Origin: Actinocatenispora thailandica
GTDB taxonomy: Bacteria; Actinomycetota; Actinomycetes; Mycobacteriales; Micromonosporaceae
DNA: 64,000 bases
Direction of reading: 5' to 3'
Assembly (NCBI RefSeq): GCF_016865425.1
Contig: NZ_AP023355.1
Location: 5,268,198 to 5,332,197 of the forward strand
Under the pieces are notes generated by a model. That model did not search any database, was not told the DNA's origin, and saw only the letters and a program-made list of their open reading frames with translations. Numbering within the stretch: position 1 is the stretch's first letter; each line of letters begins with the position of its first letter. A program made the position numbers and the translations under genes. Below are positions 26,248-33,418 of this stretch, in pieces.

Positions 26248-26811
26248 TCAGCCCTCGTCGAGCTCTCGCAGGTAGCTGACCAGGTCGGGGACGGTGGCGA
26301 GTACCGGTGCGGCGACGCTCGCGCGGATCAGGTCGGCCTGCTCGTCCTCGCGTTCTCCGTCGAGGACGACCGCGACGAAGGACGGCGGCAGCGCGTCGTG
26401 GATGGCGCCGCGACGGGCGGTCGCGGTGATCGCCCGGCACACCCTGGCGAGGGCGGCGTCGTGCGCGGCCTCCAGCGCGGCCATCGCCGCGTCGCGCTGG
26501 CCGTCGTCCGCCGCGGGCGCGAGGTACTGGTCGCTGAGCCGGCGGTACCAGGGCCGAAGCTGCTCGCTGGCGCTCTCCAGCACCGGCCAGCGCCACTCCG
26601 GCGGAACGAACCGCGTCGAGTACCCGTACCGCTGGTGCACCGCGGTGTCGGTGTTGGTGGCCAGTGCCGGCGGGAGGATCTCGGTGCCGTCGAGGTAGCA
26701 CAGGTGGAAGGCGGCGGCGTACAGCGGCTGGTCGGGATGCGCTGCGGCGATGCCGGCCAGCGCCCGGCATCCGCTGTCGTGCCATGCGGTCTCGAAGGCG
26801 TCCCAGTCCAC
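26248..26811 (-). CDS. DUF4303-like protein
   Basis: The 187-residue soluble protein has the pattern of DUF4303 proteins: an N-terminal helix, LYAAAFHLCYLDGTEILPPA strand-turn, a Y-rich segment around RYGYSTRFVPPEWRWP, and a C-terminal helix. The function is unknown; relatives occur as immunity-like or solitary proteins, and no toxin gene is adjacent here. The start GTG 26811 has no strong ribosome site. It converges on the lipoprotein gene. Confidence 0.62.
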   Translation of the reverse strand: MDWDAFETAWHDSGCRALAGIAAAHPDQPLYAAAFHLCYLDGTEILPPALATNTDTAVHQRYGYSTRFVPPEWRWPVLESASEQLRPWYRRLSDQYLAPAADDGQRDAAMAALEAAHDAALARVCRAITATARRGAIHDALPPSFVAVVLDGEREDEQADLIRASVAAPVLATVPDLVSYLRELDEG

Positions 26812-26900
26812 CGCGACACGATAGCCCGGCTCGGGCGCCGGGTCGACGAGCGTCGCGAGTGCTCCGGCCAGGGAACGAGCGTGCTCGGCAGCGGTGGAGA

Positions 26901-27785
26901 TCAGGCGACGCCGGCCCGGCCACCCTCCGCTGTCGTTTCACCGGTCGCCGCCTGGCGGAAGTAGCCGGCGAGGTGGTGCTGCCCGGTCGCCGGGGACAGC
27001 ACGTCGTGGGTGAGCACCGTGAGCGGGAACTCGACGGTGCCGTGCACCCGCAGCGGGGTCACCCGCCGCAGCACCGCCAGGTTCGCGGTCAGCAGCCACG
27101 CCGGGATGTGGGTGATGCGCGGCTTCGCGCCCAGCGCGCCGAACGCCTGCTGCGCGATCTGCTCGTGGGTGAGCACGTCGGGGCCGCCGAGCTCGATCTC
27201 CGCGGCGTCGGTGCCGAGCGCGTCGGCGGCCGCCGCGGCAACGTCGGCGCCGTCGATCGGGTTGATCCGGAAGCCGCCGTTGCCGAAGACGAACACCCGG
27301 CCCTTGCGGGCCATCCCGAGGTACGCGTCGAAGTCGGAGAAGAAGCCGTTCGGAAACAGGATCGTGTGGGCCATCCCGGAGTCGCGCAGCCGCTGCTCGA
27401 ACGCGCGCTTGGCGCGGACCAGTTGCAGCTTCTCCAGGGCGGGCGCGCGCACCACCGAGCAGTAGACGAACTTGCCCGTGCCGGCCCGCACGGCCTCGTC
27501 CAGCAGGTTCCGGTTGGCCCCGTAGTCGACGTCCCAGCAGGTCTTCCCGCCGCCCTTGCCCACCAACCCGACGGTACTGACGACCGCGTCGACGCCCTCG
27601 CAGCAACCGGCGAGCGCGTCCGGATCGGTGGCGTCCGCGGTGCGCACGTCGTCGACCGCGTCCCGGATCGGCGCGAGCCTTTCCGGGTTGCGGACCAGCG
27701 CCCGAACGTGGTGCCCGCGCTGTTTCAGCTCCCGGACGATGTGGGAACCCAGGTAGCCGGTCGAACCGGCGACGAAGACCTTCAC
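26901..27785 (-). CDS. NAD(P)H-binding atypical SDR (NmrA-like)
   Basis: The 294-residue protein starts with the cofactor motif VFVAGSTGYLGSHIVRELKQ and continues as an atypical SDR or NmrA-like fold (VDAVVSTVGLVG, KFVYCSVVRAPALEKLQLVR). The second half (GRVFVFGNGGFRINPIDGAD) resembles complex-I intermediate-associated or NAD-dependent epimerase-like proteins. Its start overlaps the monooxygenase stop by 4 bp (ATGA), so it is the last gene of the TetR-monooxygenase-SDR operon. It may process the monooxygenase product, although nothing in the sequence fixes the substrate. Confidence 0.85.
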   Translation of the reverse strand: MKVFVAGSTGYLGSHIVRELKQRGHHVRALVRNPERLAPIRDAVDDVRTADATDPDALAGCCEGVDAVVSTVGLVGKGGGKTCWDVDYGANRNLLDEAVRAGTGKFVYCSVVRAPALEKLQLVRAKRAFEQRLRDSGMAHTILFPNGFFSDFDAYLGMARKGRVFVFGNGGFRINPIDGADVAAAAADALGTDAAEIELGGPDVLTHEQIAQQAFGALGAKPRITHIPAWLLTANLAVLRRVTPLRVHGTVEFPLTVLTHDVLSPATGQHHLAGYFRQAATGETTAEGGRAGVA

Positions 27786-28972
27786 CGCTGCCTCTCCTTC
27801 GAATGGTGGGACGGGCCGGGCAGAATGCTGCTGACGTCGCCGAAACCGAAGCGCAGCAGCGGAACGGCGGCATCGCGCAGGACGAGCCGGGTGAACACTC
27901 GCTGGATTCCGCGGCCGGCGCGGGTGGCCGGCACCAGCCCGCGGGTGAAGCTGCGCGCCCGGCGCTGCCGCTCCGCGACGAACGGCCGCACCCGGGCCTC
28001 GTAGGCGGCGAACGCGTCGGTGTGCGCGCCGGGGTGGGCGGCGAGGGCGGTGGCGAGCAGGTACCCGCCGGCCATGGCCACCGAGGCGCCCTGCGCGGAC
28101 CCGAGCGTCAGCGCGCCGCAGGCGTCGCCGATCAGGACCACCCGGCCGCGGTGCCAGCGCGGCAGCTCGATCTGCGTGAGGTCGTCCATGAACGGCTCGT
28201 CCGGCGCCTGCGCGAGCAGCTCCGGGGTGTACCAGCCGGCACCCTGGTAGGCCGCCCGCAGCCGGGCGACACGCTCGGCGCGCGGGATGCGGCCGTGCCG
28301 CTGGGAGCGGTACAGGAACAGCGCCACCGAGGTGCCGACCGTGTCGGTCGGGTACAGCACCGTCTGGCGTCCGGGTTCGGTGAAGTGGGCCCGCACGTCG
28401 GTGCGCCCGGCGACGTCCGGCACCGGGTAGCAGGCCATGCTGAAGCCCAGCTGGCGGGCCCAGCGCGGCTCGGGCCCGAAGACCAGCTCGCGGGTGTCCG
28501 AGTGCACCCCGTCGGCGCCGACCACCACGTCGAAGCGCTGCCGCGTGCCGTCGGCGAAGGTCACCAGTACGTCGTCGTCGTTCTGCCGCAGCGCGGCGAT
28601 GCGTTGCCGGTGGCGGATCTCGACCCGGTCCTCGACGGCGCCGGCGAGGACCTCTTCCAGCGTGCTGTGCATCAGCCCGAGGTAGGGCCCGCGCAGCATC
28701 TTCTCCGCCAACGGCCGGTCCAGCCGGGCCGTGATCCGGTCGGCGCCGTCCACGAGGGCGACGGAGTCGACCCGCAACTGGCGGGCGGCGAGCCGGTCGA
28801 GGATGCCCATCCGGCCGGCGACGTCGTAGCCGCTGCCGGACAGGTCGATGCCGTAGCCACCGAGTGGGCCGGCCGCGGCCCGCTCGACCACGACGGGCGT
28901 ATGGCCCGCCTCGTGCAGCCAGTAGGCGCAGGTCAGGCCGGCGACGCCGGCGCCGGAGACGAGCACTCTCAC
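27782..28972 (-). CDS. FAD-dependent monooxygenase (PHBH/TetX-like)
   Basis: The 396-residue flavoprotein shows all three group A hydroxylase motifs: N-terminal dinucleotide fold RVLVSGAGVAGLTCAYWLHE, the central DG motif VVVGADGVHSDTRELVFGPE, and the GD motif GRVVLIGDACGALTLGSAQG. It would use FAD and NAD(P)H to hydroxylate an aromatic or polycyclic compound, possibly an antibiotic. It overlaps the upstream TetR gene and the downstream SDR gene by 4 bp each, so the three form one translationally coupled operon under TetR control. Confidence 0.92.
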   Translation of the reverse strand: MRVLVSGAGVAGLTCAYWLHEAGHTPVVVERAAAGPLGGYGIDLSGSGYDVAGRMGILDRLAARQLRVDSVALVDGADRITARLDRPLAEKMLRGPYLGLMHSTLEEVLAGAVEDRVEIRHRQRIAALRQNDDDVLVTFADGTRQRFDVVVGADGVHSDTRELVFGPEPRWARQLGFSMACYPVPDVAGRTDVRAHFTEPGRQTVLYPTDTVGTSVALFLYRSQRHGRIPRAERVARLRAAYQGAGWYTPELLAQAPDEPFMDDLTQIELPRWHRGRVVLIGDACGALTLGSAQGASVAMAGGYLLATALAAHPGAHTDAFAAYEARVRPFVAERQRRARSFTRGLVPATRAGRGIQRVFTRLVLRDAAVPLLRFGFGDVSSILPGPSHHSKERQR

Positions 28973-29562
28973 GGCCGGTCCCCGAGCAGGTCGCCCAGCG
29001 CGGTCAGCGCCTCGTCGACCGGCAGCGCGGTGTCCAGCAGCCGGTGCAGCAGCAGGCCGTCGACCAGCGCGACGAGCACGGTGGCCGCACCGGCCCGCCG
29101 GCCCTCCGACCAGGATGGGTACAGCTCGGCGAGCCGGGCGCCGATGCGCTCCCGCGCGGTGCGCAGTTCCTGCCGCAGCACCGTGCCCAGCATCGGGTCA
29201 CGCAACGAGCCGGCCATCACCTCCACCGCCAACCGCACCCGCTGGCCGTCGCCGGTGGTGGCCGGCACCAGCGCGCGGACCGCGCCCAGCGCCGCAGGCG
29301 CGTCCGGCGCCGCCACCAACGCATCGACGACCGAGCCGACGATCTCGCGGCCGGCCTTGTGGGCGACGGCCTCGTGCAGTCCGGGCAGGCCGCCGAAGTG
29401 GTAGTGGATCAGCCCGACGTTGGTACCGGCGCGCTCGGCCACCGCCCGGGTGGTGACCGCGGGCCAGCCGCCTTCGGCCAGCAAGGTGAAGCCCGCCTCG
29501 ATCAACTGATCGCGACGTCGACGACCGCGGCCCGATGTTGGTCGATCGACTAAGTTGGTCAC
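28969..29562 (-). CDS. TetR/AcrR family transcriptional regulator
   Basis: The 197-residue TetR protein has the helix-turn-helix region GRRRRDQLIEAGFTLLAEGG, then TTRAVAERAGTNVGLIHYHF, and a C-terminal effector domain. The start GTG 29562 sits inside the second of two 16-bp palindromes (29538-29570), with no ribosome site but a -10-like TAACTT six bases before it. A leaderless mRNA with autorepression at its own start is likely. It is the first gene of an operon with the FAD monooxygenase and SDR, and is divergent from the membrane gene at 29645. Confidence 0.9.
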   Translation of the reverse strand: MTNLVDRPTSGRGRRRRDQLIEAGFTLLAEGGWPAVTTRAVAERAGTNVGLIHYHFGGLPGLHEAVAHKAGREIVGSVVDALVAAPDAPAALGAVRALVPATTGDGQRVRLAVEVMAGSLRDPMLGTVLRQELRTARERIGARLAELYPSWSEGRRAGAATVLVALVDGLLLHRLLDTALPVDEALTALGDLLGDRP

Positions 29563-29570
29563 TCGACCAA
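29538..29570. promoter_or_regulatory. Twin palindromic TetR operators over the start codon
   Basis: TTGGTCGATCGACTAA (29538-29553) and TTGGTCACTCGACCAA (29555-29570) are imperfect palindromes sharing TTGGTC and TCGAC. They are centred 17 bp apart and cover the GTG start of the TetR gene. Binding by this TetR protein is inferred. Confidence 0.7.
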
Positions 29571-29644
29571 GTTAGCACACTCGCGGGACGCCGGTGTGAT
29601 CTTGGTCCGGCGGGCGGCTTGCGTCGCTGGCCGAGGATGATGCG

Positions 29645-30153
29645 GTGGACGACGAGAGCAGGCAACCACCCGCGCAGCGCGGGACCCGCCGTGCATGGGC
29701 CAGGACCGCCGCGTGGTCGACGGCCACCCTGGCGATCGGTGCCGGGACGGGCGTGGTCTCGGGCCTGGTGTGGTTGCGGGAGGCGCAGCGTTCGCACGAT
29801 TTCTGCGCCGTTCAGGACGCGGTCAACCCGGAAAGTTACTGCGGTCTTGGATACGGCCTGTTCACCCTCCCGGTCATGGTGGTGGTGGCCGCCTTCCTGG
29901 TGACCCTCCTGCTGTGGCTGCTGCTCACCCTCGGCGGCCTGCGGCCCCGCGCCGCCATCGTCGTGCTGGCCCCGGTGTTGACCCTCGCCGCCGGGGGCGG
30001 CTTCGAGTACCTGGGCCGCTTCGACGCCCTCGACGATCCCGCGCCGTGGCGGGTCTGGGTGCCCACGGTGGTGCTCGGGCGGGACTTGCCGCCGGGTCGA
30101 TGCTCGCCCGGTTGCACCGCCGGGATGAACACGACCGCGAATCGGCCCGCTAG
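29645..30153 (+). pseudogene. Four-helix membrane protein gene with apparent -1 base frameshift
   Basis: From GTG 29645 (GAGG upstream) the frame encodes three membrane helices (STATLAIGAGTGVVSGLVWL; VMVVVAAFLVTLLLWLLL; IVVLAPVLTLAAGG) and reaches WVPTVVLG at 30079. It then passes into a non-membrane, Arg/Pro-rich frame. Adding one G to the GGG at 30077-30079 restores VVLGAGLAAGSMLARLHRRD and a stop at 30151-30153, giving a fourth helix, a charged tail and a 169-residue protein. The shift may be a real mutation or a sequencing error. The function is unknown. It is divergent from the TetR operon and may share its operator. Confidence 0.7.
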
Positions 30154-30488
30154 GCCCGCCGAGCCGGACCGCCCGGCGCGGCTGACGTCGCTCTGGCGGA
30201 GTCCGCCTCGGCGCGCCCAGGCCCAGCAGCCGGCGCGCGCGCTCGGCGGGCAGATGGCCGCGCGTTCCCGGCCCAGCAGGTACGCCGGCGCGGGCCGGAA
30301 TCCGGTGAACCCGGTCGGTCGGCACAGCGGGCGTTGCGGCCGGGCGTTCGGATGATCGGCGCGGTGCGATCCACGAATGGTGGAACGTGCCCGCCGTACG
30401 GCTTTGCTTGCCGAGTACCGCCACGGGCGCCGAGCGCGCGGGGCACCGTGAGTTCGGTGGAGACGCGGTGTCGACGAAGGGCTGGACC
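30154..30488. other. 335-bp gap before methyltransferase gene
   Basis: No gene with recognisable features is seen on either strand. The right end should carry the methyltransferase promoter, with GGTGGAG at 30457-30463 before an alternative GTG start at 30468. Confidence 0.4.
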
Positions 30489-31577
30489 ATGACGCAACAA
30501 CCGACGGCCGCCGAGGAGTTGAGCGAACGCATCTTCACCGCAGGCGTTGCCGCGGCCGAACTGGCCGGCGTCTACCTCGGTGTGGTGCTCGGGCTGTACC
30601 GGCCCCTCGCCGACCCCGCGAACCTCACCTGCGCCGAACTGGCCGCCTGTACCGGCGTGGACCGCCGATACGCCCGGGAGTGGTTGCAGGGACAGGTGAT
30701 CTCCGGATTCGTCACGACGTCCGGGCCGGACCTGGAGACCGCGACGTTCAGCCTGCCGCCGGGCGGCCGAGACGTCCTCGTGGACGAGTTGTCACCCACC
30801 TATCTGGCCGCGTTGGCGCAGTTCCCGGCCGCGCTGGGCCGAGCGATGCCGGCGCTGGTCCGCGCCTACCGGAGCGGCTCGGGCGTACCTCTCGACGAGT
30901 ACGGGGCGGACGGGGTCACGGCGCAGGCGGCCCTCAACCGCCCCGCGTACCACAACGAACTGGCCGAGTCGTGGATCGCCGCCATCCCGGATCTCGCGGC
31001 CCGATTGGCCGATCGCGACCACCCGGCGCGGGTGGCCGATCTGGGTTGTGGCGGTGGTTGGGCGGGGATCTCCCTGGCCGTCCGGTACCCGCAGATCACG
31101 GTGGACGCCTACGACGCGGACCGGACGTCGGTGTCCTTCGCCCGGCGAAACGCCGCGGACTCCGACGTGGCCGACCGGGTCGTGGCAAGGGTGCACGATC
31201 TTGCCGAGCCGCTGCCGGACGAGACCAGATACGACCTGGTGATGCTGTTGGAGTGCGTGCACGACATGGCCTATCCCGCCCGCGTGCTCGCCACCGCCCG
31301 GAACTGCCTGGCCCCCGACGGCGTGGTTCTGGTCATGGACGAGGCCACCGACGACGAGCTGATCGCACCGACCGACGATCCGGTACAGCGGTTCTTCGGC
31401 GCCATCAGCCCCATCTGGTGCCTGCCGCAGGGCCGTTCCGCGCCGGACGCAGACCCGGTCGGTACCGTGATCCGAGCCTCCCGGATGGCCGAGCTGGCCG
31501 CCGAAGCCGGATTCGACCGGACGGAAATCCTCCCCATCGAGAACCCGTTCTACCGGTTCTATCGGATGCGAGCCTGA
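30489..31577 (+). CDS. Class I SAM-dependent methyltransferase with N-terminal winged helix
   Basis: The 362-residue protein has an N-terminal dimerisation/winged-helix-like region (ANLTCAELAACTGVDRRYAR) and a Rossmann methyltransferase core. ARVADLGCGGGWAGISLAVR is motif I, VDAYDADRTSVSFAR the acidic motif, and LVMLLECVHDMAYP motif IV. This layout resembles small-molecule methyltransferases that start with an rRNA-adenine-like or O-MT helix-turn-helix. ATG 30489 is used; GTG 30468 with GGTGGAG five bases upstream is equally plausible. The SDR and isomerase-like genes follow closely, so the three are probably co-transcribed. Confidence 0.87.
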   Translation: MTQQPTAAEELSERIFTAGVAAAELAGVYLGVVLGLYRPLADPANLTCAELAACTGVDRRYAREWLQGQVISGFVTTSGPDLETATFSLPPGGRDVLVDELSPTYLAALAQFPAALGRAMPALVRAYRSGSGVPLDEYGADGVTAQAALNRPAYHNELAESWIAAIPDLAARLADRDHPARVADLGCGGGWAGISLAVRYPQITVDAYDADRTSVSFARRNAADSDVADRVVARVHDLAEPLPDETRYDLVMLLECVHDMAYPARVLATARNCLAPDGVVLVMDEATDDELIAPTDDPVQRFFGAISPIWCLPQGRSAPDADPVGTVIRASRMAELAAEAGFDRTEILPIENPFYRFYRMRA

Positions 31578-31580
31578 CGC

Positions 31581-32318
31581 GTGTCTCGACCAGGGCGTGT
31601 GAGCGAGCCGGATCGGAAGGTCGCCATCGTCACCGGCGGGTCGCGGGGTATCGGCGCCGGCATCGTCGCCGGGTACCGCGCGCAGGGTTGGGCGGTCGTG
31701 GCCAACGCGCGCACGATCACGCCGAGCGACGACCCGGCGCTCCTGCCCGTTGCCGGGGACATCTCCGACCCGGCGACCGCCGACCGGATCGTCACGCAGG
31801 CGCTCGACCGGTTCGGCCGGATCGACACCCTGGTGAACAACGCCGGCGTCTTCGTCGCGAAACCGTTCATCGAGTACACGGCCGACGACTACGCGCTGGC
31901 CGCCGGGGTGAACCTGGCCGGAGCATTCTGGCTCACGCAGCGGGTCGTCGCGCCGATGCTGGACCGGCACGGCGGTCACATCGTGAACATCGCGGCGACC
32001 ATCGCCGAGGTCGCGGACTCGCACGCACCGGCCGCGCTGGCCGCACTCACGAAGGGCGGCCTGGCCGCCCTGACCAGGTCGCTGGCCATCGAGTACGCGG
32101 GGCGCGGCATCAGGGTCAACGCCGTCTCGCCCGGCATGATCCAGACATCGACGCGCCCGCCGCAGAGCCGCCCGGACGGGACGGGCGAGCAGCTGCCACC
32201 CATCGGGCATCCGGGCCGGGTCGGCGACGTCGTCGGCGGCGTACTGTTCCTGGAGGCATCGCCGCACGTCACCGGGGAGATCCTGCACATAGACGGCGGT
32301 ACGAGCGCGGGCCACTGA
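31581..32318 (+). CDS. SDR-fold protein lacking the catalytic Tyr
   Basis: The 245-residue protein keeps the SDR cofactor motif (VAIVTGGSRGIGAGIVAGYR), LVNNAGVFV and the helix-4 Asn (GVNLAGAFWLTQ). The active-site region reads ADSHAPAALAALTKGGLAAL: the conserved Lys is present but the Tyr four residues before it is Ala, and no Tyr is nearby. The Ser position is also degenerate. It is therefore likely to bind a nucleotide without normal dehydrogenase activity, or to use another base. It starts four bases after the methyltransferase stop; GTG 31581 or 31599 may be used. Confidence 0.85.
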   Translation: MSRPGRVSEPDRKVAIVTGGSRGIGAGIVAGYRAQGWAVVANARTITPSDDPALLPVAGDISDPATADRIVTQALDRFGRIDTLVNNAGVFVAKPFIEYTADDYALAAGVNLAGAFWLTQRVVAPMLDRHGGHIVNIAATIAEVADSHAPAALAALTKGGLAALTRSLAIEYAGRGIRVNAVSPGMIQTSTRPPQSRPDGTGEQLPPIGHPGRVGDVVGGVLFLEASPHVTGEILHIDGGTSAGH

Positions 32319-32355
32319 GCAGGCGCAACCACCGTCGCCGGAGAAGGCAGCACCG

Positions 32356-32985
32356 ATGGAATTCCTCGTCACCATGACCACGCACGTTCCGGACGGAACA
32401 GCGGAGCGGGCCGTCGCGGACGTCCGCGCCCGGGAAGCCGCGCACACCGCCGAACTCGCACGAGACGGCCACGTGCTACGGCTGTGGCGACCACCGCTGG
32501 CGCCGGGCGAGTGGCGCACGCTCGGGCTGTTCAGCGCCGTGGACGGGCGCGAGCTGGAGCGGATCCTCGCCTCGATGCCGCTTCGGGTCTGGCGCACCGA
32601 CGAGGTGACCGAGCTGGCGCCGCACCCGAACGACCCGGCCCCGTCCCGGGCAGCGGCGGAACCGAACGGCTCGGAGTACTTCACCACGTTCGTCGTCGCC
32701 ATCCCCGACGGCACGCCAGCGGAGGTGGTCGAGGACGCCCGTCACGGTGAGGCGACCCGCACGCACCAACTGGCCGAACACGGTCACCTGATCCGGCTGT
32801 GGCTGTTGCCGGCCTGGCCGGACGGCTCGCACGCGTTGGGCCTGTGGCGGGCCCGGAACCCGGAACACCTGCGGACGATGCTGGATTCGTTGCCCATGGC
32901 ACCGTGGCTGACCGAGCAGATCACCCCACTCACGCCGCACCCGAGCGACCCGGCGTCGTCCGGCCCCCGGCCGCCCGCCGGCTGA
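32356..32985 (+). CDS. Protein with two muconolactone isomerase-like domains
   Basis: The 209-residue protein consists of two homologous halves of about 95 residues. The first runs from MEFLVTMTTHVPDGTAE to LAPHPNDP and the second from EYFTTFVVAIPDGTPAE to LTPHPSDP. Both match the small ferredoxin-like muconolactone delta-isomerase family: FLV start, RxxEAxxxxELxxxGHxxRLW centre, L..MP...W end. Canonical MIase is a single about 95-residue chain that oligomerises, so this is a tandem duplication. The substrate is unknown. It follows the SDR-fold gene by 37 bp, and AGAAGG precedes the ATG. Confidence 0.8.
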   Translation: MEFLVTMTTHVPDGTAERAVADVRAREAAHTAELARDGHVLRLWRPPLAPGEWRTLGLFSAVDGRELERILASMPLRVWRTDEVTELAPHPNDPAPSRAAAEPNGSEYFTTFVVAIPDGTPAEVVEDARHGEATRTHQLAEHGHLIRLWLLPAWPDGSHALGLWRARNPEHLRTMLDSLPMAPWLTEQITPLTPHPSDPASSGPRPPAG

Positions 32986-33067
32986 GCTGGCGGGCGTTCG
33001 CATCGACCCACGCGTGTTCGTCCCGGGCGGCCCGGAGCGAGGGCCATGCCGGCGGTCGGCGCACCGG

Positions 33068-33361
33068 TCAGCCGGCGGCCTCGATGATGCGGATGTCGCG
33101 CACCGCGGCGTCGCCCAGCACCGCCAGCGCGTGCTGGTAGGCGTCGCTCCGGTACGCCGCCACCGCGTCCGCCACGCTGTCGAACTCGATCAGCGTCGTC
33201 CGCTCGATCGCGCCTTCCTCGAACGCCGCGGCCGGCAGCCCGCGGGCCAGGAACCGACCGCCGTGGGCCCGCATCACCGCACCGCCGAGTTCCGCGTACG
33301 CGGCCACCCGGTCGGGGTCGTCGATCACCCGGAACGTGTTGATCCAGTACGCCTTCGGCAC
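33068..33361 (-). CDS. DUF1330 family protein
   Basis: The 97-residue protein matches DUF1330, a small dimeric alpha-beta barrel family. It starts PKAYWINTFRVIDDPDRVAA, then GGRFLARGLPAAAFEEG, RTTLIEFDSVADAVAAYRSD and ends IRIIEAAG. GTG 33361 lies after a GGGAGGGCGG stretch. The function is unknown; relatives are often in catabolic or stress contexts. The next gene on the strand is the MMPL transporter, with 57 bp between its stop and the upstream coding frame. Confidence 0.85.
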   Translation of the reverse strand: MPKAYWINTFRVIDDPDRVAAYAELGGAVMRAHGGRFLARGLPAAAFEEGAIERTTLIEFDSVADAVAAYRSDAYQHALAVLGDAAVRDIRIIEAAG

Positions 33362-33418
33362 CCGTCCGCCCTCCCGCTGCCCGATGCACGCTGCCGCACC
33401 ATTGTGGCTCACGGTTGG

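Noticed and set aside
30150-30500. Minus-strand open frame before the methyltransferase
   Set aside because: Pro/Arg-rich with no motif; it overlaps the likely promoter of the methyltransferase.
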